From: Paenibacillus fonticola DSM 21315
GTDB taxonomy: Bacteria > Bacillota > Bacilli > Paenibacillales > Paenibacillaceae
NCBI RefSeq assembly: GCF_000381905.1
Contig: NZ_KB907261.1
Span: forward strand, 62,001-126,000
Length of the DNA: 64,000 bases
Direction: 5' to 3'
The notes under the pieces are model-generated. The model worked only from the letters and a program-made list of their open reading frames with translations, did no database searches and was not told the DNA's origin. Position numbers and translations under genes: made by a program. Position 1 is the stretch's first letter. Every line of letters starts with the position of its first letter. This document shows positions 27,349-35,519 of the stretch, piece by piece.

Positions 27349-27636
27349 TTATAACCCGTTATTAAACCCACCATTTCCGTTATTGTGGTCATTCCCCGAC
27401 TGATGCTGATCCAAACCATGATAATGACGATCCACTACGACATCTACGCCTGGATTCAAATAAGGATCCTGCATCATCCGTTGATGCTGCTCATTATGTA
27501 ATCGTCTTGTTGCTTCATCTTGTCTCACAGAGTGCTGTACTCCATGCTTTCCAGCTTTTCTTATCCCCAAAATAACCGCAAATATAATGAATCCTATGAA
27601 AACCACATACAACGCCAGATTAATAAATACAGCCAT
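27349..27636 (-). CDS. Small single-pass membrane protein with His/Asn-rich tail
   Basis: A 95-aa protein: one N-terminal membrane helix (about 4-25, LALYVVFIGFIIFAVILG), then a basic stretch and a tail rich in His, Asn, Gln and Gly (RHYHGLDQHQSGNDHNNGNG). GGAGGGGGAATCGT precedes the ATG. Function unknown. Confidence 0.65.
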   Translation of the reverse strand: MAVFINLALYVVFIGFIIFAVILGIRKAGKHGVQHSVRQDEATRRLHNEQHQRMMQDPYLNPGVDVVVDRHYHGLDQHQSGNDHNNGNGGFNNGL

Positions 27637-27847
27637 ACGATTCCCCCTCCCTCTCCATTATTGTAACGAATCTGCTTCCTAACGTTCCATTTGAATTGGT
27701 TGCGACTACTATTTGTTCGTACCGACCTGAGCCATTCAGTTCCGACCATTGCTATATGGTCAATGCCAACAACCCATCTGATGCAACTAATCTTGGGTTA
27801 AAATAATGAAAAGTGGTTTCCGATTTGGATTTTTTCCTTTCCCATGT

Positions 27848-27865
27848 TAAAACTGATCAGTTTTA
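27848..27865. promoter_or_regulatory. 18-bp perfect palindrome upstream of the zinc-ribbon gene
   Basis: TAAAACTGATCAGTTTTA is an uninterrupted dyad 22 bp before the start of the gene at 27887. It could be an operator, possibly of the LytTR regulator two genes on, or an RNA hairpin in the leader. Confidence 0.5.
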
Positions 27866-27886
27866 GCACAAAGGAGAGGATGCAGC

Positions 27887-28282
27887 ATGATTTGTTCCAG
27901 CTGTAGGCAAATCGTTGCCAATGTTAAAAAGAGATGTTCCTGCGGGCGCATTCCTGCTAAACGTGCAGATGTGTTCCTCGCACAATTAAATGGACTAATC
28001 CATGATGAAGAGTGGATTTCTCCTATAATTGTGATTCAAAATAACGTAGGAAATCTGCACTCCCCGACATTACAAATAGTGGCTACAAAAACTGCTGATA
28101 GTCATCCGCTATTCGTTAAAGAATTAACGGGTTATTCTGCAGAGGGAGCATTCAAGCTGAATGTTGATGTTAGTAAAATTATGACGATTGATAAGCAAGC
28201 TCGACTTTTGCAACCACTGGGAAGGCTGTCCAATTATATGATGAGCCAATTGGAAGGCATGCTAAAGGAATTGATTTATTAA
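27887..28282 (+). CDS. Zinc-ribbon protein of unknown function
   Basis: A 131-aa protein starting MICSSCRQIVANVKKRCSCG, a four-cysteine knuckle (CxxC...CxC). A mixed alpha/beta body follows with no recognised family. AAAGGAGAGGATGCAGC precedes the ATG. The LytTR gene follows 28 bp later, so the two probably form an operon. Confidence 0.65.
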   Translation: MICSSCRQIVANVKKRCSCGRIPAKRADVFLAQLNGLIHDEEWISPIIVIQNNVGNLHSPTLQIVATKTADSHPLFVKELTGYSAEGAFKLNVDVSKIMTIDKQARLLQPLGRLSNYMMSQLEGMLKELIY

Positions 28283-28310
28283 GCTATTTGTTACAGGTAA
28301 GGTGATCCAT

Positions 28311-29048
28311 TTGAATGAACCTACTCTAAAGATGCTGATTGTAGGGAGTGATGAGCAGTCAAGCATGTTAACGATGCTTCTGTCAAATATTCCGAACGTT
28401 GAAATTATTGAAGCAGTAGCTACCACCAAAGATTACGTGGATCGTATCATTGATCAACCTGATATTAATGCCGTTTTATTAAGTCATACTATAGATGGGG
28501 AATTGAATGCTATTGAAGCCTATCATAAACTCCGTTTACATGGCAGAATGGTTCCGACAGTTCTGATTACAAACCAATTATTATCTGCAAGCTATGTTGC
28601 TGACTTGGGTATTGTCGATATTTTAGAGACCCCCTTTACACTTGAACGACTTAAAATAGGGGTTGAAAAACAACGTTGGAGCATTAGGCAATATCAGTTT
28701 ATATCTAGCGGCGGTTTATTCGTTCCTGTTGTTTCCAACGAGATTCAACTATTCACACCCAATGATATTTTATTTATTGAATCCATCAATCGAACGGTCT
28801 ATGTTCATACCGCGAAAGGGGAAATGGAATCGAAAATCCCCATTAAAGTCTACGAAAATTATTTAATGTATCACGATTTCGTGTTAACACACCGCTCTTG
28901 CTTGATTAATCTTCATCAAATTGAACATATTCATGAAAACATTATTCGTTTTAAGCATGCTACTCAAACCGCTGTCATCACAGAAGACAAGAAAGCTTCC
29001 TTTACCAAGCAATTTCAAATTTTTATGAGCAAAGGGCTTAGGAATTAA
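28311..29048 (+). CDS. LytTR-type response regulator with degenerate receiver
   Basis: A 245-aa regulator. The N-terminal 120 residues fold like a receiver (KMLIVGSDEQSSMLTMLL, AVLLSHTIDG, VPTVLITN, DILETPF). The phospho-acceptor Asp is Ser58 and the conserved Lys of the KPF motif is Thr. The C-terminal LytTR domain (about 145-240: FTPNDILFIESINRTVYVHT, THRSCLINLHQIE) should bind DNA. The TTG at 28311 is chosen for its spacing from AAGGTGA; GTG at 28302 overlaps that site. No histidine kinase nearby, so control is likely phosphorylation-independent. Confidence 0.8.
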   Translation: MNEPTLKMLIVGSDEQSSMLTMLLSNIPNVEIIEAVATTKDYVDRIIDQPDINAVLLSHTIDGELNAIEAYHKLRLHGRMVPTVLITNQLLSASYVADLGIVDILETPFTLERLKIGVEKQRWSIRQYQFISSGGLFVPVVSNEIQLFTPNDILFIESINRTVYVHTAKGEMESKIPIKVYENYLMYHDFVLTHRSCLINLHQIEHIHENIIRFKHATQTAVITEDKKASFTKQFQIFMSKGLRN

Positions 29049-29590
29049 CATATTCCTTCGCCCTTTTGTAGTAGCTGAGCAGCGCCTTGCATATGTAACG
29101 GTAAACTTTCGTAATTGGTATAACACCAGTAGATTGCCAAACCTAATGCATCTGCTTGGTTTGTATCAAAATACAGAGGAGAGCCGAGATAACTATTCAA
29201 AAATTGAAACAATGTCTGCTTATTCCCGTTGGGTAGCTGTAAAATCTGTCTAACACCTTTGGTTCGCCAGACATGAACTTGCAGCGGCTTGCCAAAGCAA
29301 ATGGAGTGGCTATGACATGTCACTTCTATCACGTATTGCAATACGGCAAGCTTACGGAAAGTCTGAACGTTTCGCTGAAACTGAATTTCCTCGCACACCA
29401 CTTCATCAATTTCATATTCTCCAATCATTCCAGCTAACCATTTTTGGATTTGTTGAAGACGCTCGATATAATGCTGCTTTCCATTCAATTGGAGTAGACC
29501 ATAAGCAATAACTTCGCAATGATCACGATGTATTTTCACTATGCAAAAACCAAAGCGGAGTAGGGATTGGTCGCAAAAAAGGACTCTCAT
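29045..29590 (-). CDS. RuvC-like RNase H-fold nuclease
   Basis: A 181-aa protein with the RuvC pattern: LFCDQSLLRFGFCIVK (first Asp), VVCEEIQFQRNVQTFRKLAVL (Glu), VHVWRTKGVRQ (helix), and NQADALGLAIYW (last acidic pair). This fits a Holliday-junction resolvase or related nuclease. Its start overlaps the primase stop by 4 bp, pointing to a shared role in replication or recombination of the element. Confidence 0.75.
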   Translation of the reverse strand: MRVLFCDQSLLRFGFCIVKIHRDHCEVIAYGLLQLNGKQHYIERLQQIQKWLAGMIGEYEIDEVVCEEIQFQRNVQTFRKLAVLQYVIEVTCHSHSICFGKPLQVHVWRTKGVRQILQLPNGNKQTLFQFLNSYLGSPLYFDTNQADALGLAIYWCYTNYESLPLHMQGAAQLLQKGEGIC

Positions 29591-31038
29591 TGGACCTTCT
29601 CTAGCTGCATTTCAAATATCATATAGTGCTTATAAAGCTGAACAAGTGCTTCCTCGTAAATCTCATCCCATTTTGTCGATTGAACGAGTATTGAGAACTG
29701 CTCGCTAGCATCTTGATTGAGAAGAGTGGGGACCTTATACAAGCTTGCTATTGATTTTTCCATCTTATAATACCCGTTCTGTATCAGCTCTAAAAATCCC
29801 GATTCTCGCAACGCTATCACTCTTCGGTGTACAGTATTACGGCTTATGCCCGTCATATCCTCTAATTGTCTAATGGAAAAATACACTTGCCCATTTTCAT
29901 GGTACATGCGTCCCAAAATGATGATAGCCCAAGCCACTTGCTGCAAAACAGGGTCATACATTTCTTGAATTGTTCGAATATCCTCTGCATAAAAAACAAC
30001 TTCTCTAGCTCTTGCCGCAAAAAACTTCTTGTCCTTGATGTAAATATGATGAACATCCGTTGCAACATCTCGTTTAATTTCTTGCTCACTGCTTTTGGAT
30101 CGGTTCATTCGCCTTTCTCTGAGCGCCCACTCGGTAACTTTTTCAATGGTCTCTGACTCTGTCAGCCCTTGTTCTTTGTAATGGAGCGCAATGATAAACT
30201 GATAATAATGACGTCCCTTCTGTTGTTCAGCATCATACTGAGGAATACCATCTTCAAGTAATTTCTGAGCTGCAACGGATAACGCGGTGCTATTCAAATC
30301 AGCCTTTTTAGCCGATGGGACAAGTTGAGTCGCGCTTACTTCAATGCTCTGCTTGGAGCGTCCTATCGTCAAATCACTTTTTTGCAATCGTTCATCATCA
30401 TCTAATCTTGTGTTACTTAAAAATTGAACTTGTTCTTTGGATATCGGTTGAATATTCAAGAAATACGCTACGGCATCTTCTATTGGCTGCAAATCATGCT
30501 GTAAGAAGGTTGTACGCACCATTGATTTCCGATGTATCGCAAATGGGAGCTTGATGCCACGACTATTTTCTTTCTGTTCAGGTCTCAGTTCAATCTTTCT
30601 GCCCTTATCACCAAGCTGCTGAATGATGTATTTGCCAAAAGACACTAATTTAGAGATGGGGACGGTTTCCTCAAAAAACATCCAGATATGCCACCCTTTT
30701 GAGCCACTATATTCAATATGCAGGTCTTCTGCCTTGAATCCAGCAGCTTTAAGCAATTGCAACAAATGCAATGGAATCGAGGGGTCATGTTCATCAACGT
30801 CAAAGCATAGAAACTTACTTGCCTGTCCAATGTAATAGCAACCAACGGTGCGTTTCCCCGTCAAATGAGACTTTACTGTACTGTCAACAAGCTTTTTAGT
30901 GGAAGTGCAGTATCTGGCTTGTTCGCCTTCTCCATATTGCTCAATAAAACGTGTACGCTCGCCAATGACAAGCTTATTTAATTGTTGTAATAGCGCTTCT
31001 TTCTGCGCTTGTATTTGTTGTTCTATCTTTTGTAGCAT
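29587..31038 (-). CDS. Archaeo-eukaryotic-type primase with C-terminal winged helix
   Basis: A 483-aa protein. The AEP core has FLCFDVDEHD (Asp80, Asp82), the nucleotide-binding SGSKGWHIW (111-119) and KIELRPEQ...GIKLPFA. This matches the primase domain of TOTE-type and plasmid/ICE replication proteins. A PriCT-like helical segment follows, then a winged helix (RQLEDMTGISRNTVHRRVIAL, about 395-415). It may prime replication of the excised circle. Leads an operon with the RuvC-like gene. Confidence 0.83.
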   Translation of the reverse strand: MLQKIEQQIQAQKEALLQQLNKLVIGERTRFIEQYGEGEQARYCTSTKKLVDSTVKSHLTGKRTVGCYYIGQASKFLCFDVDEHDPSIPLHLLQLLKAAGFKAEDLHIEYSGSKGWHIWMFFEETVPISKLVSFGKYIIQQLGDKGRKIELRPEQKENSRGIKLPFAIHRKSMVRTTFLQHDLQPIEDAVAYFLNIQPISKEQVQFLSNTRLDDDERLQKSDLTIGRSKQSIEVSATQLVPSAKKADLNSTALSVAAQKLLEDGIPQYDAEQQKGRHYYQFIIALHYKEQGLTESETIEKVTEWALRERRMNRSKSSEQEIKRDVATDVHHIYIKDKKFFAARAREVVFYAEDIRTIQEMYDPVLQQVAWAIIILGRMYHENGQVYFSIRQLEDMTGISRNTVHRRVIALRESGFLELIQNGYYKMEKSIASLYKVPTLLNQDASEQFSILVQSTKWDEIYEEALVQLYKHYMIFEMQLEKVQ

Positions 31039-31370
31039 ATATCATAATCTCCTTCAAACTATAAGTTATAAGCATCCATGCAGATTTAACTCGATGGTGA
31101 AAATCGGAACAGATGCCATGAGTAGAGACATTATATATGCGTAAAAAGCAAAGTCAAATTTCTATTTTTTTATACGGTTTGGGACATATCTTTATGGGAC
31201 ACAAGACTATATTTTTCTTCTTTCAAGAACCAGACCATCATTAAGCAAGAAACAAGAGATGGAACATAAACAATTAAAAATCTAGCCTTGGCAAGGGAAT
31301 GGAAACCAGCTATACTGGTTGCTACAGATAATCTGGATAAAAATGGATTTTCGGTAGGGAGGATGAACTA
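31039..31370. other. Divergent promoter region between primase and the three-gene operon
   Basis: It holds the plus-strand promoter at 31288-31316 and presumably that of the primase operon. No gene is recognised. An ideal place to look for element control, being AT-rich and central. Confidence 0.5.
31288..31316 (+). promoter_or_regulatory. SigA promoter of the three-gene operon
   Basis: TTGGCA (31288-31293), 17 bp, TATACT (31311-31316), 55 bp before the first start codon. Confidence 0.65.
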
Positions 31371-31655
31371 ATGGGCTTTGTTACACCACAGAACACAATT
31401 TTATTTGCCCTGTTTTTAATTGGGCTTTCTACGCTATATAAGTATTTAGAACGTAAGGTATTGCAAGACATGCATGAAACACCCGAAGCTTTTCAACATA
31501 TCGGAAAAGGATTTCGTTCTCGTTATCAGCAACTATATCGTGACCAATCCGATGCACGCCATGTTCATTTTTTTGATGAGAACGCAATTAAAATAGAACT
31601 TCAAAAAATAAAGCCACATCGAGCAACAGTACCATCCAAGAAAGGAGAACAATAA
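31371..31655 (+). CDS. Small membrane-anchored protein
   Basis: A 94-aa protein with one N-terminal hydrophobic helix (ILFALFLIGLSTLYKYLE) and a charged cytosolic tail. GTAGGGAGGATGAACTA precedes the ATG. First of three closely spaced genes; the next begins 5 bp after its stop. Function unknown. Confidence 0.65.
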   Translation: MGFVTPQNTILFALFLIGLSTLYKYLERKVLQDMHETPEAFQHIGKGFRSRYQQLYRDQSDARHVHFFDENAIKIELQKIKPHRATVPSKKGEQ

Positions 31656-31660
31656 CCTCC

Positions 31661-31996
31661 ATGGACTTGACCAATCAATCGGTAGCCTTTTATATACGCG
31701 GCGAAACGCCTCGAACCATTAATAAGCAATACCTGACCTTGCAGCAATTCTGTTACGATTATCAGGTTGCTTACGCGGATGTTATCGTACTTAAAGATAT
31801 TGTCAAATCGGATGCGCCACGTCCAAGTCTCCAGTCTATTTTGGATGGTTCAACAAAAGTTGATGTATTAGTCGTTCAGTCTTATCACATTTTGCACATC
31901 GACCATGACCAGTTCTTAAATATCTCGGAGCAGTTGTTGAAACATGGTGTCTCATTGCTTATTATTAATGAACGAGAAGCTGGTGAAGCCATTTGA
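31661..31996 (+). CDS. Resolvase-fold protein lacking catalytic residues
   Basis: A 111-aa protein that follows the serine-resolvase N-terminal domain throughout: VAFYIRGETPRTINKQYLTL, FCYDYQ..YADVIV, APRPSLQSILDGSTKVDVLV, and LLKHGVSLLIINE at the end. The catalytic Ser is Glu15 (RGET in place of RVST) and the SRFAR arginine motif is replaced by YHILHID. There is no DNA-binding domain. It may be an inactive partner of the large serine recombinase or a repurposed domain. Its stop overlaps the next start. Confidence 0.65.
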   Translation: MDLTNQSVAFYIRGETPRTINKQYLTLQQFCYDYQVAYADVIVLKDIVKSDAPRPSLQSILDGSTKVDVLVVQSYHILHIDHDQFLNISEQLLKHGVSLLIINEREAGEAI

Positions 31997-32403
31997 AATA
32001 TTATGGAAAGTTATTTTTTACGAGTCAAAAATTATCTCTCTTACTGGCGATTGCTGTTCTTCTAGCTGTCGCCAGCTGGCTTGTATTTATTAAGTTTAGT
32101 TTGATTTATTGGTTTGTTCCTGCTGTCATCCTTGCAGTATTGCTATATGTAGATCTGTTGCATGCCGAACGTAAGTCTAGTGCGTTCATCTTAGAAAACG
32201 AGATTATTATTAATCGCGTGCTGGCGTTTGGCTTATTTGTCTATGTTTATCGTAAGCGATTAAGTGATGAGGAAGCTGACGCTATTCAGCATTTTTTAGA
32301 TTTACTTGAAGCAACGAACAATCAGCCACTCAGCATTTCAGCCATTAATGAGCTTGTTCACTCACATATTATTTTTTATCGCTATGAGCCTGTTTTTTCT
32401 TGA
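31993..32403 (+). CDS. Two-helix membrane protein
   Basis: A 136-aa protein with two membrane helices (about 12-32 and 38-53: LSLLLAIAVLLAVASWLVFI, LIYWFVPAVILAVLLYV) and a soluble helical C-terminus. The TTG start overlaps the stop of the resolvase-fold gene, so it is translationally coupled. Function unknown. Confidence 0.6.
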   Translation: MKYYGKLFFTSQKLSLLLAIAVLLAVASWLVFIKFSLIYWFVPAVILAVLLYVDLLHAERKSSAFILENEIIINRVLAFGLFVYVYRKRLSDEEADAIQHFLDLLEATNNQPLSISAINELVHSHIIFYRYEPVFS

Positions 32404-32732
32404 AAAATGCTGCTTTTTATTTGGTAATCCAATATTATTAAGAGAATTTAATTGCATATACAGGTTGTTTCAATCTAGAGAGGTTGATTCTCATTAAAGG
32501 TATCTACCAAGTATGATGAGCTGCTTGTCATTTTTAAAATCAGTAATCCTATCCTATCTATCAGATACGATAGATACAACGGGAAGAATGGATATTGTAA
32601 ATACAACAAACAAATACGTTCTAACCGAAATGACCGCTATATTCCATACCACCATTCCGTTTAATCGAACCATTTCATAAAATGTACTCAATGAATATAG
32701 TCTGACTGATAGCCAATCAAAGGAAATCACAT
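32404..32732. other. Non-coding stretch
   Basis: AT-rich, with no gene recognised and only a small TATCAGATACGATAGATAC near-repeat around 32558-32578. Confidence 0.4.
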
Positions 32733-32785
32733 AAAAAAAGCCAAGCCTTTGCGCTGATCCCTATCAGCATACAATCGGCTTGGCT
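32733..32785 (-). terminator. Terminator of the tyrosine recombinase gene
   Basis: AGCCAAGCC and GGCTTGGCT enclose a loop with its own GCTGAT/ATCAGC hairpin; seven Ts follow on the minus strand. Confidence 0.8.
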
Positions 32786-32798
32786 ATTTGCGCTTGTT

Positions 32799-33689
32799 TT
32801 ACATCACATCATCGAGTTTTCGTAGTACCTCGTTCAGTTCTTCCTTACGATGCCTCGTGTAGATTTCTGTCGAAGATGTATGCTTGTGGCGCAGAAGTTC
32901 CTGCGCTTTTTTAATATTTCCTGTTTCGTCTATGATGCGTTTTGCAAATGTGTGACGTAACTGATGACAGGTGAACTGAACACCAGATGTTTTGCATACT
33001 CGCTGAATCATTTTAACAGCAGCTCGCTTACCAGCATGGGCTGATTTCCGACTGACAAATAAATAAGGACTGTCGGCAAATCTGCTTTTGGCACGTTCAA
33101 CTATCCATTGGTCAATGGCTCCACGTAGCTCAGCACTTTCAAGCGCTAACTCCCCGTAAAACCCACCTTTGCCTTCTCGAATGATAACCTTTTGCTTGCC
33201 TGGTGTTCGGATAATGTCGGCAAGCTCTAAATTCAGCATTTCTTCCTGTCGCAGACCAAGATACAACATAAGATAAATCATGCATCTATCCCTATTTCTC
33301 AGAAAATCGCTCGGCTCTTTTTCTAACCCCTTACGGATATCCCTAATTTCGTTTTTATCCAAGAATTTTGGATCTTTCCAGCGTTCTATATCTGCCAATG
33401 CTTCATCCTTAACAGCAATGACTTCCTTTAATTTCCCTGTCGCTTGTAAATACTGAATCCATTTCCTTAAAGCGGCAAGCTTTCGATTAATACTTTTCGG
33501 ATGGTTCTTTCTGATCGTTTTCAAATAAGATTTATATTCCAATATGAGCAGTTGTGTAACGATTTCCGATTGGTCAGGAAGAGCATCCCGCCATTGTATA
33601 AATTCATTTATTACAGCAGTATAGCCAGCAATTGTTTTCTGCCGCATCTCTTGTTGTTTAAGGTATAGGGTAAAGTCCAATCGGCTCAT
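32799..33689 (-). CDS. Tyrosine recombinase (XerC/D-like)
   Basis: A 296-aa integrase-family enzyme. The SAM-like N-terminal DNA-binding domain covers about 1-85. The catalytic set is complete: Arg147 (LGLRQEE), His242 and Arg245 (CHQLRHTF), His268 (LLRHKH) and Tyr277. It has its own terminator and probably its own promoter. It is unlikely to make the gerE junctions, whose symmetry and TT core suit a serine recombinase; dimer resolution of the excised circle or an older, nested insertion are alternatives. Confidence 0.88.
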   Translation of the reverse strand: MSRLDFTLYLKQQEMRQKTIAGYTAVINEFIQWRDALPDQSEIVTQLLILEYKSYLKTIRKNHPKSINRKLAALRKWIQYLQATGKLKEVIAVKDEALADIERWKDPKFLDKNEIRDIRKGLEKEPSDFLRNRDRCMIYLMLYLGLRQEEMLNLELADIIRTPGKQKVIIREGKGGFYGELALESAELRGAIDQWIVERAKSRFADSPYLFVSRKSAHAGKRAAVKMIQRVCKTSGVQFTCHQLRHTFAKRIIDETGNIKKAQELLRHKHTSSTEIYTRHRKEELNEVLRKLDDVM

Positions 33690-33767
33690 CTCCTTTTACA
33701 TTCTGTGACCTATTTTTCTAAGACAGATGGCTCTTGTTATGAACATTCTGTACCCTATTATTGCATT

Positions 33768-33799
33768 AAAGGACACACAATCAAAATTGTGTGTCCTTT
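33768..33799. terminator. Terminator after the AbiE pair
   Basis: AAAGGACACACAAT and ATTGTGTGTCCTTT form a long perfect hairpin with a 4-nt loop between two minus-strand units. Confidence 0.75.
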
Positions 33800-33817
33800 C
33801 AATATTAATTCATTTTA

Positions 33818-34739
33818 TTATCCCTTGATCATCCAAGCTCTGTCTATACAACTCCAATGACCAAAAAACTCTTTCTCATTAAGTATTGATTGATAGATAG
33901 GCTTAAGAAAATCAACAAGATAAGTCATAATATCCTGAAATACAAACTGCTCCTCAATCCCTAAACGACGTACAAAAGCCACCCATTGTTTTGTCCGACT
34001 CTCATCCTCAACAAAGTCTGCAAATAAACAAAGGATGCTCTTTTTCCAATACTGTACCTCGTCGCTGGAATGTTTCAAACACTGCCTCGTAAAGAATGCG
34101 ACCATCAAAATCATTAGTCGTTAGCAGGATATAGATATCATAAAAATCCTTCATCCGGCTGTTCATTACCGACAATGTAATCATCGCTTCAAATTTTTCT
34201 GAAATGACGGATTCCTTCGAGTAGGCTTGCACCTGTGGAGTTGCCATATCAAGCAAAACAGGGTAGTCGATTAGTTGTGGCTTCGGAACTACGACATCTC
34301 CAAATCCGATATCAAATTGCAAGCTCTTTTTCATTCGTCCTAGAGCTGTTACTTTGACTCTTACTCCCTCATAGTCAGCATCCTCTTTAATTCTCTCCGT
34401 TGTCATTTCATCCAATTGAAACATAATGCCATCTGAAGGAACGTCTATTGAGCAAATCGTAACAAACGACTCCCTTAATATTGCTAGCTCATTAGCAATC
34501 TGTCTGGCGAGAAAGTCAACATCTTTGGTTGGGCGAGCTTTGAATTGAGTTTGTGAGAATAGAAACAAGCCGCCTTTCAAAATAAATTTATCCCTGTAAT
34601 CGGAGATGGACAAGCGATATAAAAAACGCTCTTGAAAATAAAGGAGAAGCAACGTATCAAATGATTTTCCTGATTTCTTCGCTATATTTTTCAAGCGTTC
34701 TGAAACAGAGGCGGGGATATTCTTAATCTCACTCATCAA
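33818..34739 (-). pseudogene. AbiEii-like nucleotidyltransferase toxin, frameshifted
   Basis: The first frame (34739 to 34008) has FILKGGLFLFSQ, RPTKDVDFLAR (nucleotidyltransferase acidic pair) and EKFEAMITL, the AbiEii core, then leaves homology at HPLFICRLC and stops. The second frame (to 33818) resumes with LFADFVEDESRTKQWVAFVRRLG, the expected AbiEii continuation. One extra base near 34025 explains it. The truncated product keeps the catalytic core but lacks the C-terminal 70 residues, so it is probably inactive. A sequencing error is possible. Confidence 0.75.
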
Positions 34740-35344
34740 ATCAGCACCTCCAGATACTTTTGCAAAACGGTTCGAATCCGCAGCTTATCAGCATAAGAGA
34801 CAAGCCTTGTTATATTTTTATGACGGGATTGAAGGTAATTCCTCAATCCTTCTTTCATCAAGTCAATTCCAATTTTCTCACGATAGCGCACCATGTCACA
34901 GATTGTTTTTTCACGGTCATAGATCTTAACAGTTGAGCCGTCAATATCAACTTCATCAATTCCAATGTGGTACTGAGCATCTGCCAAATAAATTACTTTG
35001 ATAGGAGGGTAATCAGGAAGCTTTGGCTTTTTACTATCCCGATGAATGGCAATTTGATATTCCCAAGGATTGTAGGTTGTCAGTTCATAGTAGGAGAGGG
35101 CAGAGAGAAGACAGATAACCCCCTTGGGAACCAGCTTTGATACCTCTACCATTTCATTAGGCGATTCATTAACTTTACCAGCCTGTCGGTAAACCCCTTG
35201 CTTCACTCGTTCAATTTCTCCAACAGACTCCAGTTTTTTTATGTAATAAGGCGATATGCCAGCCGTAATAAAATCTTTTGTTCGTGCGAAGCCATGATGT
35301 TCTTCCAGCACTTGCATTGCCGTAGTAATAATTTGTTCGTTCAT
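34736..35344 (-). CDS. AbiEi-like antitoxin/regulator
   Basis: A 202-aa protein with an N-terminal winged helix (FARTKDFITAGISPYYIKKL, ERVKQGVYR) and the AbiEi C-terminal domain (VCLLSALSYYELTTYNPWEY-type core and YDREKTICDMVRYR). It should repress the operon and neutralise AbiEii in this type IV toxin-antitoxin system. Stop overlaps the toxin start by 4 bp. The ATG at 35344 is favoured by GGTGGTGAG; an in-frame ATG at 35362 is possible. Confidence 0.8.
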   Translation of the reverse strand: MNEQIITTAMQVLEEHHGFARTKDFITAGISPYYIKKLESVGEIERVKQGVYRQAGKVNESPNEMVEVSKLVPKGVICLLSALSYYELTTYNPWEYQIAIHRDSKKPKLPDYPPIKVIYLADAQYHIGIDEVDIDGSTVKIYDREKTICDMVRYREKIGIDLMKEGLRNYLQSRHKNITRLVSYADKLRIRTVLQKYLEVLI

Positions 35345-35462
35345 GCACTCACCACCATTCACAGATAGATAAAGAAAAATCTCATCATAAAAATATTCGA
35401 GATTGCTTTATGATTCCCTTTTATTATTCACAAAAACTTCTGCACTTAGACGTAAAAGCAGA

Positions 35463-35494
35463 AAAACACCCTATATCCGCTGATGGGGTATAGG
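35463..35494 (-). terminator. Terminator of the ABC-3C operon
   Basis: CCCTATA and TATAGGG stems (35469-35494), then GTTTTTC on the minus strand, 26 bp after the ATPase stop. Confidence 0.7.
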
Positions 35495-35519
35495 GCTTCC
35501 AAATTTAATTGATTGTTTC

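Noticed and set aside
32799-33689. Tyrosine recombinase as the enzyme that moves the gerE element
   Set aside because: The junctions have a two-base core with attP-like dyad, fitting the serine recombinase; tyrosine recombinases usually use a longer identical core with 6-8 bp overlap.
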